Assembly (NCBI GenBank): GCA_035293805.1
Contig: DATGMD010000060.1
Coordinates: forward strand, 333,708 to 397,707
Direction of reading: 5' to 3'
Origin: JAJPHF01 sp035293805
GTDB taxonomy: Bacteria; Chloroflexota; UBA6077; JAJPHF01
DNA: 64,000 nt
Shown: positions 52,279 to 60,702 of the stretch, piece after piece
Layout: each line of letters opens with the position of its first letter
Numbering within the stretch: position 1 is the first letter of the stretch
Notes under the pieces: generated by a model
Told to the model about the DNA's origin: nothing
Seen by the model: the letters and a program-made list of their open reading frames with translations, nothing else
Databases searched by the model: none
Position numbers and translations under genes: made by a program

Positions 52279-53154
52279 GTGAGCGCGATCAGCCGCATCG
52301 GCAGCCCCGCCGCCGACCCGACCCCCGAGCCGCCGAGCGTCCCCGCCTGGACGCGGCTGGCCACGAGTTGGAGCGCGCTCGGCGACCCGCCGGAGGCGCT
52401 CCGCACGGCGCCGTGGCAGGATACGTCGCTGGGCGCGCTGGGCGCGCCGGGGGCGCCGAGCGGACTATCGCGCGGCGCGCTGCCGCCGGGGCAGGCGCGG
52501 GCGGGCGCCTTCAGCCAGGCGCTGCAGACCGCGGCGCTGCGGGCGGCGCCGCTCGGGGCGCGGGCCGGCACGCCGGCCGTGCCGGCCATGCGGCTGTTGA
52601 GCGCGGGTGCGGGCGGGCGGGCCGGCGCGGCGAGCGCGGCGGCCGGGCGCATCCAGGCCATCGACCAGACCGACGCGCGCGAGTACGACAGCCTGGCGCA
52701 AGCGCGGCTATGGGGCGGCTCGACGTGCTCGGCGACGGCGCTCACGGCCGTGCTGCGCAGCCGCGGCGTATCCGCCTCGATCGCGGACGTGCTGCGCGCG
52801 ATGGGCGGCGGCATCACCGTCGAGCGCGGACTCGTCTCGCGGCCGGCGCTGGTGGCCGCGGCGGCGCGCTTCGGCGTGCAGGCGCAGGATAACGTGACGA
52901 GCTACGACGCGCTCCAGCAGGCGACGGCCGCCGGCCAGCCGGTGCTGGTGGACGTGACCAACGGCCGCTTCCCTGAAGGGCACTGGCTGGTGGTCACGGG
53001 CGCCGACCAGCGGGGCGTCTCCGTGGTCGACAGCTCCGGCTATCACCTGACCGCCATGTCGCGGGACGAGTTCCAGGCGGCCTGGAGCAAGAGGGGGATC
53101 CGCATCATGAACGCACCCCAAAGCCCGGCAATGGCCGTGACGGGGGCGCGCTAG
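52279..53154 (+). CDS. C39-like (papain-fold) cysteine peptidase in the flagellar operon
   Basis: Protein of 291 residues, GTG start directly after the flgB stop. The N-terminal 125 residues are Ala/Pro/Gly-rich and disordered, without a signal peptide. The C-terminal domain (about 130-280) has the C39-like catalytic pattern: Cys 150 in WGGSTCSATALTAVLR, His 235 in EGHWLVVTGAD and Asp 251 in VSVVDSSGY. C39-like domains cut peptides or act as amidases. Here a role in cutting wall peptides during rod or hook assembly, or in processing an exported flagellar protein, is plausible. fliK starts at the next base. Confidence 0.75.
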   Translation: MSAISRIGSPAADPTPEPPSVPAWTRLATSWSALGDPPEALRTAPWQDTSLGALGAPGAPSGLSRGALPPGQARAGAFSQALQTAALRAAPLGARAGTPAVPAMRLLSAGAGGRAGAASAAAGRIQAIDQTDAREYDSLAQARLWGGSTCSATALTAVLRSRGVSASIADVLRAMGGGITVERGLVSRPALVAAAARFGVQAQDNVTSYDALQQATAAGQPVLVDVTNGRFPEGHWLVVTGADQRGVSVVDSSGYHLTAMSRDEFQAAWSKRGIRIMNAPQSPAMAVTGAR

Positions 53155-55338
53155 ATGGGCGTACAAGCGCTCTTGGGCCTCACGGCGGCCCCCGCCGCGC
53201 CGGCCGAGGGCACGGCAGAGGCCCCCGCCGCGGCGCCGAGCGGCGCGCGCGCCTTTCGCGCAACGCTGCTGGCGGCCCTCCAGGCCGGTCAGCCCCCGCG
53301 AGCCGGGGCAGGGCGGAGCGCGCGCGCGGGCGCGGCCGCCGCGGGCGAGGCCAGCGCCGACCCCGCGGACGACGCCGACGCGCTCGCGGCACCCGACGCC
53401 GACGCGCCCGCCCCCGCCGCGACGCTGGCGCTGCTCGCGCTGCTGTGCGCGCCCACGCCGCCCGGGCCGACCGCGCCGCAGGACGTGGCCCCTGCCGAGA
53501 CGAGCGCGGCGCCAGTGGGCAGCGTGACGCCGGGGGGCGCGGCCGCGGCCCGGGGCGCGGCGGCTGGCACCGTAGCCGGCCCGATGGTCGCGGACTCCCA
53601 GCCGGCCACGGGTGCGTCTCCTGCCGCTCCGATGGCCGTAACCGCGCCCGCAGCGGGCACGCTGGCTCCGCCGCCGGGCGCCACACCCGCGCTGGCCAGC
53701 CCGCCGGGGACCGACCGCGCCAACGCGCGACCAGCGGCCGCGCCACAGCCGCCGCCGACCGGCAGCGGAGAGCCGGCGCCAGAGTGGGGGGGCCGGGCTG
53801 CGGCAGCGCCGGCCGCCGCGGTGCCGGGCGAGACGGCGCGCGGCGAGGCTGCGCCCCTAGCGCACCCCGCCGCGCTCGGCACGGCGGGCGGCTGGCGGAC
53901 CGCGCCGGCCGCTGGGCCGGTGGCGAGCCCACTGGGGGCGGCGCAGCCGCGGGGCGGCGAGCGCGCGCTGCGCGGCGCGGGCGGCGGCGCGGGCGGCTTG
54001 CGCCTGCCGGACGGCAGCCTCGCGTTCGTGGACGACGGCGCGGCAGCCGCCGGGGGAGCGAACACGCTCGGCCCCGTGGTGCCCGCGGCCTCGGCCGGCG
54101 GGCGCGCGGACGCCCCGCCGGCCACGGCGCCCGCCCACGCGGCCGCGCCCGGGGCAGCGCCGCTGCCGCGGGCCGGCGACGCGCCCGAAACGGTCCAGGC
54201 CGCGCTCGCGGGCGCCGATCCGAGCGGTGTTGGCAGGGAAACGGTACCAGCCGGCGCGACCGCGGCAGCGCCCACGGCCGCCGGCCCGGCGGCCCCGGCG
54301 GTTGGCGCGGCGGCAGCGGCGCCGGTCGGGGTGCCGCCACTGGAAGCGGGCGGCGCGCGCGTGGCGGCCGGTGGGCCGCGGCCGGTCGCGTTGACCGGAG
54401 CTGGGGACATTGCGGCGCGCGTGGCCGAGGCCACGGCCGAGGACGCGACGCCGCCGTCGCCGGCAGCGTCGGCCATCTCGGCCGGCAGGGGCGCCGAGCG
54501 CACGGTCGCGGCGGCCGGCGAGGAAACGCTGCCCGACGCCGCGGACGGGCTGCCGGCGGGGGCTGACGCGCCGCTGCCCGGCCAGCTGGGCGCGCCCACG
54601 GCGATCGCGCCAGCGCCACGGGCCGCGCCGCAGATGGGAGCCGATCGCCAGTCGGACGCGAGCGCCGGCGGCGAGCAGGCGTCTGACCAGCCGGCGACGG
54701 CCCCGCCTCCGCCGGCCGCGCTGGCGTCCCACGCCGGCGCCGGGGCCATGGCGAGTGGCGGGAACACGGGTCGGCCGCGATTCGACGAGCCGCCGGCGGC
54801 GCCCCGCGCGGCCGCGCCGAGCGACGACACGGCGCTCGCCGGCGTGAGCGCGGTAGGCGCCGCCCACGCTGCGGCCGCCGCCAGCGCTGCCCACGGGGTG
54901 GAGCGGCCGGCGGCGGGAGCCCGGCCGCTCGTGGACCAGCTCGCCCACGGCCTGCAGCTCGCGAGCGAGCGGCCCGGCCAGGCGGTGCGGCTCGTCCTCC
55001 AGCCGGAGGGGCTGGGCGGCGTGGCGCTACGCGTCGGGCTGACGCCCGGGGGCGTCAACGTACACATCGCCGTGGACAACCCGGCCACCCACGACCTCGT
55101 GCAGGCCTCGTGGCCGCAGCTGTCGCAGACGTTGGACCAGCAGGGCGTCGCGGTCGACCGCGTGTTCATCGAGCTGGCGCAGGGCCAGCTGGGCCAGAGC
55201 GGCACAGGGCAGCAGCCCGCCTACCAGCAGGCGCCACGGCGCCCGGCCGCGCCGGCGGCAGCACCCGTCGCCAGCGTGGCACCGGCACGCACGGAGACGT
55301 CCGAGGGGTCGGCGCACCGCGTGGATTACCGCATCTAG
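53155..55338 (+). CDS. fliK: Flagellar hook-length control protein FliK
   Basis: Protein of 727 residues. The first 580 residues are extremely Ala/Pro/Gly-rich and of low complexity, as expected for an exported molecular ruler. The C-terminal Flg_hook domain (about 585-690) is clear: LVDQLAHGLQLASERPGQAVRLVLQPEGLGGVALRVGLTPGGVNVHIAVDNPATHDLVQASWPQLSQTLDQQGVAV. It measures the hook and switches FlhB. The ruler region is longer than in most species, which may mean a long hook. Confidence 0.88.
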   Translation: MGVQALLGLTAAPAAPAEGTAEAPAAAPSGARAFRATLLAALQAGQPPRAGAGRSARAGAAAAGEASADPADDADALAAPDADAPAPAATLALLALLCAPTPPGPTAPQDVAPAETSAAPVGSVTPGGAAAARGAAAGTVAGPMVADSQPATGASPAAPMAVTAPAAGTLAPPPGATPALASPPGTDRANARPAAAPQPPPTGSGEPAPEWGGRAAAAPAAAVPGETARGEAAPLAHPAALGTAGGWRTAPAAGPVASPLGAAQPRGGERALRGAGGGAGGLRLPDGSLAFVDDGAAAAGGANTLGPVVPAASAGGRADAPPATAPAHAAAPGAAPLPRAGDAPETVQAALAGADPSGVGRETVPAGATAAAPTAAGPAAPAVGAAAAAPVGVPPLEAGGARVAAGGPRPVALTGAGDIAARVAEATAEDATPPSPAASAISAGRGAERTVAAAGEETLPDAADGLPAGADAPLPGQLGAPTAIAPAPRAAPQMGADRQSDASAGGEQASDQPATAPPPPAALASHAGAGAMASGGNTGRPRFDEPPAAPRAAAPSDDTALAGVSAVGAAHAAAAASAAHGVERPAAGARPLVDQLAHGLQLASERPGQAVRLVLQPEGLGGVALRVGLTPGGVNVHIAVDNPATHDLVQASWPQLSQTLDQQGVAVDRVFIELAQGQLGQSGTGQQPAYQQAPRRPAAPAAAPVASVAPARTETSEGSAHRVDYRI

Positions 55339-55431
55339 CGTTCGGTCGCGCGTGAATTGTCACGGGTTACAAGCGTGCAACCCCGCGCGGCCTTGCCGCG
55401 ACAGGGACTTGCGACCAGAGAGGACGAGCGC

Positions 55432-56145
55432 ATGGCGAACATGATCCAGAGCACCACTAGCGCGACCGCGACCAGCGGCGGCAGCTCCCTCGCCACGGGA
55501 CTGGGGGCCGCCGGCAGCCTGGGCAAGCAGGACTTTCTGAACCTGCTGGTCGCCCAGCTTCGCAACCAGGACCCCATGCAGCCGACGGACGATACCCAGT
55601 TCATTGCCCAGCTGGCGCAGTTCAGCTCGCTCGAGGCGCTGAACAACCTGAACGACCGGCTGGATGCGTTCGCCAGCGCGACGCAGCTCAGTCAGGCCGC
55701 GGGGCTCCTCGGCAAGTACGTGCAGGCGGGCCAGGCTGACGGGACGATGGTCACCGGCCAGGTAACGGCGGTGCGGACGGGGAACGGCCAACCGGCGATC
55801 GTGGTGAATGGCACGACCGTCGACATGAGCCAGGTCGTGCGAATCGGCGACACGGCGGACGCGATCAGCGACGCCGCTACGCCGGGGACGGCGTCGACGG
55901 GCGGCGGGGCGCCCGCGGCCGCCGCGCGCGCGACGACGGCTGGCGCGGGCGCCGGGGCCGCGCTGACCGACCTGAAGGGAGGAGCGACCGGCCCGGCGAC
56001 GAAGCCGCCGGCCCTGGCCCCCGCCAGCCTGGCCAACGCGAGCGCCGCCGCGACCGCGCGGGCGGCCATGGCCCGGAGCGCCCCGGCCGCGCCGGCGGCG
56101 CAGGGCGCCGCACTCGCCGCGCCGCGCGCGGTCACGCAGGAATAG
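55432..56145 (+). CDS. flgD: Flagellar hook assembly (cap) protein FlgD
   Basis: Protein of 237 residues, ATG at 55432 with AGAGGA upstream. The conserved FlgD N-terminal part is present (LGKQDFLNLLVAQLRNQDPMQPTDDTQFIAQLAQFSSLEALNNLNDRL), followed by a small beta part (YVQAGQADGTMVTGQVTAV). The expected Tudor/Ig-like C-terminal module is replaced by about 75 Ala-rich residues. Confidence 0.92.
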   Translation: MANMIQSTTSATATSGGSSLATGLGAAGSLGKQDFLNLLVAQLRNQDPMQPTDDTQFIAQLAQFSSLEALNNLNDRLDAFASATQLSQAAGLLGKYVQAGQADGTMVTGQVTAVRTGNGQPAIVVNGTTVDMSQVVRIGDTADAISDAATPGTASTGGGAPAAAARATTAGAGAGAALTDLKGGATGPATKPPALAPASLANASAAATARAAMARSAPAAPAAQGAALAAPRAVTQE

Positions 56146-56163
56146 TTAAGGAGAGAGACAGCC

Positions 56164-57051
56164 ATGATGCGCTCACTGTTCTCGGCCATCTCGGGCCTGC
56201 GCAACCACCAGCTGTTGATGGACAACGTCGGCAACAACATCGCCAACGTCAACACCACGGGCTTCAAAGGCTCGCGCGTCACCTTCGAGGACGTCATCAG
56301 CCAGACGCTGCGGCAGAGCACCGGCCCGACCGCCGAGCGGGGCGGCCAGAACCCGCTGCAGATGGGGCTCGGCGTGCAGGTGGGCACCATCGACACGATG
56401 ATCACACAGGGGAACTTGCAGGCGACGGACAAGCCGACGGACCTCGCGATCCAGGGCGACGGCTACTTCGTGCTCAGCGACAACGCGCAGACCAATCCCT
56501 CCTATAGCTACACGCGCGACGGCAACCTCAGCCTCGGCGTAGCGCCGAACGGCGGCACCGACCGGCCGCTGGTGCAGAGCGCGACGGGCCTGCACGTGAA
56601 GGGCTGGATCCCTCCCCAGGCGGCGGGCACGGCCGACACCACGACGGCCCCCACCTCGGATATCACTATCCCGGCGACCGGGCAGAACGGCTCGGCCGTC
56701 ACCGGCTTCAACGTCGACTCGACCGGCGTCATCAGCCTCACGCTGGCCGATGGCACCGTGCAGAGCGGCTACGCGCAGATCGCCATCGCCAGCTTCGCGA
56801 ACCCGGCGGGGCTGAACCGCGCGGGTGGGAATCTGTTTACACCTAGCGCGAACTCCGGCGCGGCCAGCTACAATGGGGCCGCGACGAACGGACGCGGCGA
56901 GCTGAAGGCCGGCTTCCTGGAGATGTCGAACGTCGACCTGGCCGCGCAGTTCACGAACATGATCATCGCCCAGCGCGGCTTCCAGGCGAACTCGCGCGTC
57001 ATCACCGCATCGGACGAGGTGCTGCAAGACCTGGTGAACATCAAGCACTAG
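56164..57051 (+). CDS. flgE: Flagellar hook protein FlgE (short form)
   Basis: Protein of 295 residues with MRSLFSAISGLRNHQLLMDNVGNNIANVNTTGFKGSRVTFEDVISQTL and C-terminal KAGFLEMSNVDLAAQFTNMIIAQRGFQANSRVITASDEVLQDLVNIKH. Position after flgD fixes it as the hook protein. It is short, lacking the extra outer domains of enteric FlgE, like hook proteins of several Gram-positives. Rod homologues are encoded at 31763 and 32528. Confidence 0.92.
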   Translation: MMRSLFSAISGLRNHQLLMDNVGNNIANVNTTGFKGSRVTFEDVISQTLRQSTGPTAERGGQNPLQMGLGVQVGTIDTMITQGNLQATDKPTDLAIQGDGYFVLSDNAQTNPSYSYTRDGNLSLGVAPNGGTDRPLVQSATGLHVKGWIPPQAAGTADTTTAPTSDITIPATGQNGSAVTGFNVDSTGVISLTLADGTVQSGYAQIAIASFANPAGLNRAGGNLFTPSANSGAASYNGAATNGRGELKAGFLEMSNVDLAAQFTNMIIAQRGFQANSRVITASDEVLQDLVNIKH

Positions 57052-57071
57052 CCGGTGGCATCCCAGCGTAA

Positions 57072-57130
57072 CGGCGCGCCCAGTCGGGCGGCGCGGGCGC
57101 GGAGCCCGCGCCGCCCGACTGGGCGCGCCG
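57072..57130. terminator. 27-bp perfect hairpin after flgE
   Basis: Arms 57072-57098 and 57104-57130 are perfectly complementary with a 5-base loop GCGGA. It lies 21 bases after the flgE stop and probably ends the flgC-flgE transcript. There is no T-tract and the stem is far longer than an ordinary terminator. Confidence 0.65.
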
Positions 57131-57242
57131 CCCGGTGTGGCAAAGCGGGCGGCAGGTCCGAGCAAGATAGCGGCCGGCGCGCGGCGGCGAGCGCCCCGCG
57201 GGACGGCAGACGCCAGAGAAAATGCCCGGATTGGCGGCACTT

Positions 57243-57260
57243 CTGCTAAAGTAATAGCAG
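57243..57260. promoter_or_regulatory. Inverted repeat upstream of the NarL-type regulator
   Basis: CTGCTA-N6-TAGCAG, AT-rich within GC-rich sequence and 72 bases before the regulator start. Possible autoregulatory site; TTGGCG at 57231 could be a -35. Confidence 0.35.
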
Positions 57261-57332
57261 TTCGCGCGGCTCACCGAGCTATCCCGCGCGCGGCATGTGT
57301 AATGACTGGCGGGCAAGCGGGAGGAACGTACC

Positions 57333-58019
57333 GTGATTCGTGTGGTGCTGGCAGACGACCATCAGCTCTTTCGCCAGGGCCTACGCCGGCTGCTGGAGTC
57401 GGAGCGGGACATCCAGGTGGTGGGGGAGGCCGAGGACGGCCTGGAGGTGCAGCGGGTCGTCCAGGAGCTTTCGCCGGACGTCGTGCTGATGGACCTCAGC
57501 ATGGCCATCACGGACGGCATCTCGGCCACGCGCGAGATTGTGCGCCAGTGGCCGGAGGTCAAGGTCGTGATCCTCAGCATGCACGCCGAGGAAGGCCACC
57601 TCTTTCAGGCCCTCCAGGCGGGCGCGGCCGGCTACATCCTCAAGAACACGGCGGCCGATCAGGTGGCGGCCGCCGTGCGCGCGGCGATGACGGGCGGCGC
57701 GGTGGTGGCGCCCAGCCTGGCGAACAAGGTGTTGACCGAATTCCGCCGCATGGCGTCGAAGCTGGGCGTCGAAGACAACATCGGGCAGCTGAGCGAGGTC
57801 GAGCTGAAGATGCTGCAGCTGCTCGCGTCGGGGCTCTCGAACAAGGAGATCGCCAACCGCATGTGCTTCGCCGAGAGCACGGTCAAGAACCGCCTGTCGG
57901 TGCTGTTCCAGAAGATCGGCGTGGCCGACCGCACGCAGGCCGCCGTGTACGCCATCACGCACGGCCTGGCGCCCATTGGGCAGGCAGCGGAGTCGTCGGG
58001 GGTCTCGTACCCCGGATAG
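57333..58019 (+). CDS. NarL/FixJ-family response regulator
   Basis: Protein of 228 residues, GTG start. Receiver domain 1-120 with phospho-Asp 54 (VVLMDLSM) and Lys 104 (YILKNT). The LuxR-type helix-turn-helix is at about 150-210 (LSEVELKMLQLLASGLSNKEIANRMCFAESTVKNRLSVLFQKIGV). It should be a DNA-binding regulator; lying between flgE and the chemosensory-like block, a motility target is plausible. The next gene encodes a stand-alone DHp-type protein, perhaps its phosphodonor. Confidence 0.93.
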   Translation: MIRVVLADDHQLFRQGLRRLLESERDIQVVGEAEDGLEVQRVVQELSPDVVLMDLSMAITDGISATREIVRQWPEVKVVILSMHAEEGHLFQALQAGAAGYILKNTAADQVAAAVRAAMTGGAVVAPSLANKVLTEFRRMASKLGVEDNIGQLSEVELKMLQLLASGLSNKEIANRMCFAESTVKNRLSVLFQKIGVADRTQAAVYAITHGLAPIGQAAESSGVSYPG

Positions 58020-58029
58020 CGGTGGGCAG

Positions 58030-58341
58030 ATGGCACACCCGAGTGGCATACCCGACTCAGGCGGGGCGGACCTCTCCCTCCCCGCCGGCGCGCGCGCGGC
58101 GGCAACCACCGCGCTGTGCGATCACCTCGCCAAGCTCATCCACGACAGCGTGCTGCAATCGCTGGCGCTCGCCATGCTTCAGGCCGACCTCTGTCGGCGG
58201 GGGATCGAGGCGGGCGACCGCGAGCTGGCGCTCAGCGAGCTGAGCGGCATCGTGCCGCAGCTCCAGGCGGCGGTCGAGACGCTACGCGGGGTGATCCGCG
58301 ACCTCCAAGCGGCCGCCCAGCCGAGCCCCTCTAAGGACTAG
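58030..58341 (+). CDS. Stand-alone histidine-kinase dimerisation (DHp) protein without ATPase domain
   Basis: Protein of 103 residues. LIHDSVLQSLALAMLQADLCRR (His 38, Asp 39) matches the phospho-acceptor helix of HisKA_3-type kinases, the normal partners of NarL-type regulators. A second helix (ALSELSGIVPQLQAAVETLRGVIRDLQ) completes the two-helix bundle, and the protein then ends. No ATP-binding domain is encoded. A role as phosphotransfer or phosphatase module for the adjacent NarL-type regulator is likely. Confidence 0.7.
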   Translation: MAHPSGIPDSGGADLSLPAGARAAATTALCDHLAKLIHDSVLQSLALAMLQADLCRRGIEAGDRELALSELSGIVPQLQAAVETLRGVIRDLQAAAQPSPSKD

Positions 58342-58477
58342 CCGCGCACACGCGCGCGCCGCGCTCTTCCCGGCGCGGCCGCGCGCGGTCGCACCAACGG
58401 CTCGCCGCTCACGAAAGGCCGCCCGATTGGCCGGCCGCACCAGGTACCTCCCGCCTCCCCGGCGGGGACTCGCGTCC

Positions 58478-58504
58478 TTTAGCTGTCGCGCCGTCCGCCG
58501 ATAC
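58478..58504 (+). promoter_or_regulatory. Possible sigma-28-like promoter of the Pro/Ala-rich protein gene
   Basis: TTTA (58478-58481), 15 bases, GCCGATAC (58497-58504). The -10 matches 7 of 8 but the -35 only 2 of 4. Confidence 0.3.
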
Positions 58505-58543
58505 GATGCTCTTCGAGAGCACGTGTCGGACGGAGGGAAGACC

Positions 58544-59572
58544 ATGCAGAACTTCCTGTCGGCCCAGCGCTGGGTCGTCATGGCGACGGTCGGGGGCGCC
58601 TCCGCGCTGATGCTGATGCTCGGCCTGGCGTTCTACGGCTTCCGTGACGTGGCGTCGGCGGACCAGCGCGCGCAGGTCGTCGCGCCGCGCTCCAATCGGG
58701 TGACGCTGGTGCGCGAGATCGGCGGGGTGCCGCTGGTGCCAACGCCGCACGGCGTCGTGACGCCGGTACCGTCGCCCACCGTGGCGCCGCCGGCGCCGCC
58801 GCCGACCGCGGGGCCGCCGCCGGCGGAGGAGGCGGCGGCCGACGCCGCGGCCGGGAGTGCGCGGCCGGCGACCAGCGCGGCCAGCACGCCGGCGCAGCGC
58901 CTGCACCCGAGCGTGGCGCTGCCGGCCGACGCGCCGGCGCGCGCCGCCGCGCCCGTGGCGGCCCCCGCGGCCCCCCCGCCACCGGCCGCCGCGCCTGCCG
59001 CCGCGGCCCCAACGGCGAAGCCGGCTGACAGTAGTGCGGCACCACCGCCCACGCTCCAGAGCGTGCCGCCCGCGCCGACCGTGGGGGCGACGGCCACGCC
59101 GGCGGTGGTGCCGACCCTGGCCGCCGTGCGAGCGCCGGCCACGGCGACGCCCGTGCCGGCGTCGCCGACGCCCCGGCCGACGAGCGTCCCGCCCACGAGC
59201 GTCCCGCCCACGGCGGCGCCGCCTCCCCCTCCGCCCGCGCCCGCGGCGCCGAGTTCGCACGCGGCGAGCGACGACGCGGGCTACGCGCCGGCCTATCCGC
59301 CCCAGAGCGTGCCCGCGCCGCAGGCGCCGCCACCGCCATCGCAGCCGCTGCCGGCGGCGCCCGGCTGGGGCGCCGCGCCCCTGCCGCCGGCCTGGGGCGC
59401 CCCGGCGCCCGTCCCGGTGCAGCCGGCGGTGCCCATCGCGCCGCGCCCGCAAGTGGCGCCTCCGCCGCCGGTCCCCGCGCCGCCGGCCCCCGCGCCGCGC
59501 CCCGCCGTCGCGCCTACCCTGCCGCCGAGCGTCGCCCGCCCGGCGCCCACGCCGGCCGGCCGAGCCCGCTAG
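58544..59572 (+). CDS. Exported or membrane-anchored Pro/Ala-rich protein
   Basis: Protein of 342 residues, ATG with GGGAAG upstream. A hydrophobic N-terminal segment (about 9-30, WVVMATVGGASALMLMLGLAF) is an uncleaved anchor or signal. Residues 85-342 are almost only Pro, Ala, Thr, Ser and Gln, with short repeats such as TSVPPTSVPPT. No folded domain is recognisable. The composition suggests a wall-spanning stalk. It sits between flagellar and chemosensory-like genes without overlap. Confidence 0.6.
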   Translation: MQNFLSAQRWVVMATVGGASALMLMLGLAFYGFRDVASADQRAQVVAPRSNRVTLVREIGGVPLVPTPHGVVTPVPSPTVAPPAPPPTAGPPPAEEAAADAAAGSARPATSAASTPAQRLHPSVALPADAPARAAAPVAAPAAPPPPAAAPAAAAPTAKPADSSAAPPPTLQSVPPAPTVGATATPAVVPTLAAVRAPATATPVPASPTPRPTSVPPTSVPPTAAPPPPPPAPAAPSSHAASDDAGYAPAYPPQSVPAPQAPPPPSQPLPAAPGWGAAPLPPAWGAPAPVPVQPAVPIAPRPQVAPPPPVPAPPAPAPRPAVAPTLPPSVARPAPTPAGRAR

Positions 59573-59629
59573 CCACGCGACGAAGCGCGTCAACGCGCGC
59601 CGCTAAGCTGCCGGCCCAGGTTGGCGTGG

Positions 59630-59650
59630 AAGTTTGGCGAAGCCAAACTT
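59630..59650. repeat. AAGTTTGGC-GAA-GCCAAACTT hairpin repeat (copy 2)
   Basis: A perfect 9-bp stem with a GAA loop, related to the copy at 22054-22070. Placed after a gene end, it may work as a terminator. Confidence 0.65.
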
Positions 59651-59802
59651 GCACACTATCCCCGGCCGAGTGCTGACTGCCGCGCCGGGCGGAGATCCGG
59701 CGGGCGCGGCGGGGCGCGGTTCCCGACCGCCGCGTCTGCACGATGAGGGGTAGCCCGCCGATAAGGTAAGTAGCCCCGACGCGCAGCGGGAGGGAGGACG
59801 AC

Positions 59803-60702
59803 GTGTACGGCGCGGATGCCCCGCACGACCTGGCCCGGCGGCAGCAAGCTGAGGTGGAGCTGCGGCAAGCGCAGAAGCTGGAGGCCGTGGGCCGCCTCGC
59901 CACCGGCATCGCTCACGAGATCAACACGCCGATTCAGTTTGTGGGCGACAACACGCACTTCCTCCAGGACGCGTTCGCGGACCTCCTGAGCCTGGTGCGA
60001 CAGTACCAGGAGCTGCGCACGCGGGCGGCGGCGGGCGCCGTGGACGCCGCCTTGCTGGCGGCGGTCCGTCAGGCCGAGGAGACCGCCGACCTCGAGTACC
60101 TGGAAGAGGAGATTCCGAAGGCCCTGGCGCAGTCGCTGGAAGGCGTGGGCCGGGTCGCCAGCATCGTGCGCGCGCTGAAGGAATTCGCGCATCCGGACAG
60201 CAAGGAGAAGGCGCCGGCCGATCTGAACCAGGCGCTCCAGAGCACCCTCACGGTGGCGCGTAACGAGCTGAAGTACGTGGCCGACGTGGAGACGGAGTTC
60301 GGCGACCTGCCGGCCGTGACCTGCCGGGTGGGCGACGTGAATCAGGTATTCCTGAACCTGCTCGTGAACGCCGCCCACGCCATCGCCGATCGCGTTGGCG
60401 ACTCGGGCGAGCGGGGACGCATCTGGGTGCGCACGAGCGCCGAGGGGGACTGGGTGACCATCGCCATCGGCGACACCGGCTGCGGCATCCCCGAGGAGAT
60501 CCGCTCGAAGGTGTACGATCCGTTCTTCACCACGAAGGAGGTCGGCCGCGGCACGGGCCAGGGGCTGGCGCTGGCGCGGGCGGTGATTGTCGAGCAGCAT
60601 GGCGGCTCGCTGAGCTTCGACAGCACCGTGGGCGAGGGGACGGTGTTCTACCTGCGCCTGCCCGTGATGGGAGCCGCCAAGGGGCGGGAGGCCGCGGCAT
60701 GA
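59803..60702 (+). CDS. Soluble sensor-less histidine kinase
   Basis: Protein of 299 residues, GTG start with GGGAGGGAGGA upstream. After a 25-residue helix, the HisKA segment has His 38 (GIAHEINTPIQFV), an extended helical insertion follows (about 50-120), and the HATPase domain has the N box (FLNLLVNAAHAI), G1 (DTGCGIP), F box (DPFFTTK) and G2 (GTGQGLAL). No sensor domain or membrane helix. It overlaps the next receiver gene (ATGA) and is its likely phosphodonor. Confidence 0.9.
   Translation: MYGADAPHDLARRQQAEVELRQAQKLEAVGRLATGIAHEINTPIQFVGDNTHFLQDAFADLLSLVRQYQELRTRAAAGAVDAALLAAVRQAEETADLEYLEEEIPKALAQSLEGVGRVASIVRALKEFAHPDSKEKAPADLNQALQSTLTVARNELKYVADVETEFGDLPAVTCRVGDVNQVFLNLLVNAAHAIADRVGDSGERGRIWVRTSAEGDWVTIAIGDTGCGIPEEIRSKVYDPFFTTKEVGRGTGQGLALARAVIVEQHGGSLSFDSTVGEGTVFYLRLPVMGAAKGREAAA

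Noticed and set aside
59737..59764. Sigma-28 promoter before the histidine kinase (GCCGATAA at 59757)
   Set aside because: The -10 is exact but the region 15-17 bases upstream has no TAAA-like sequence (TGCA at best), so I do not list it as a promoter.
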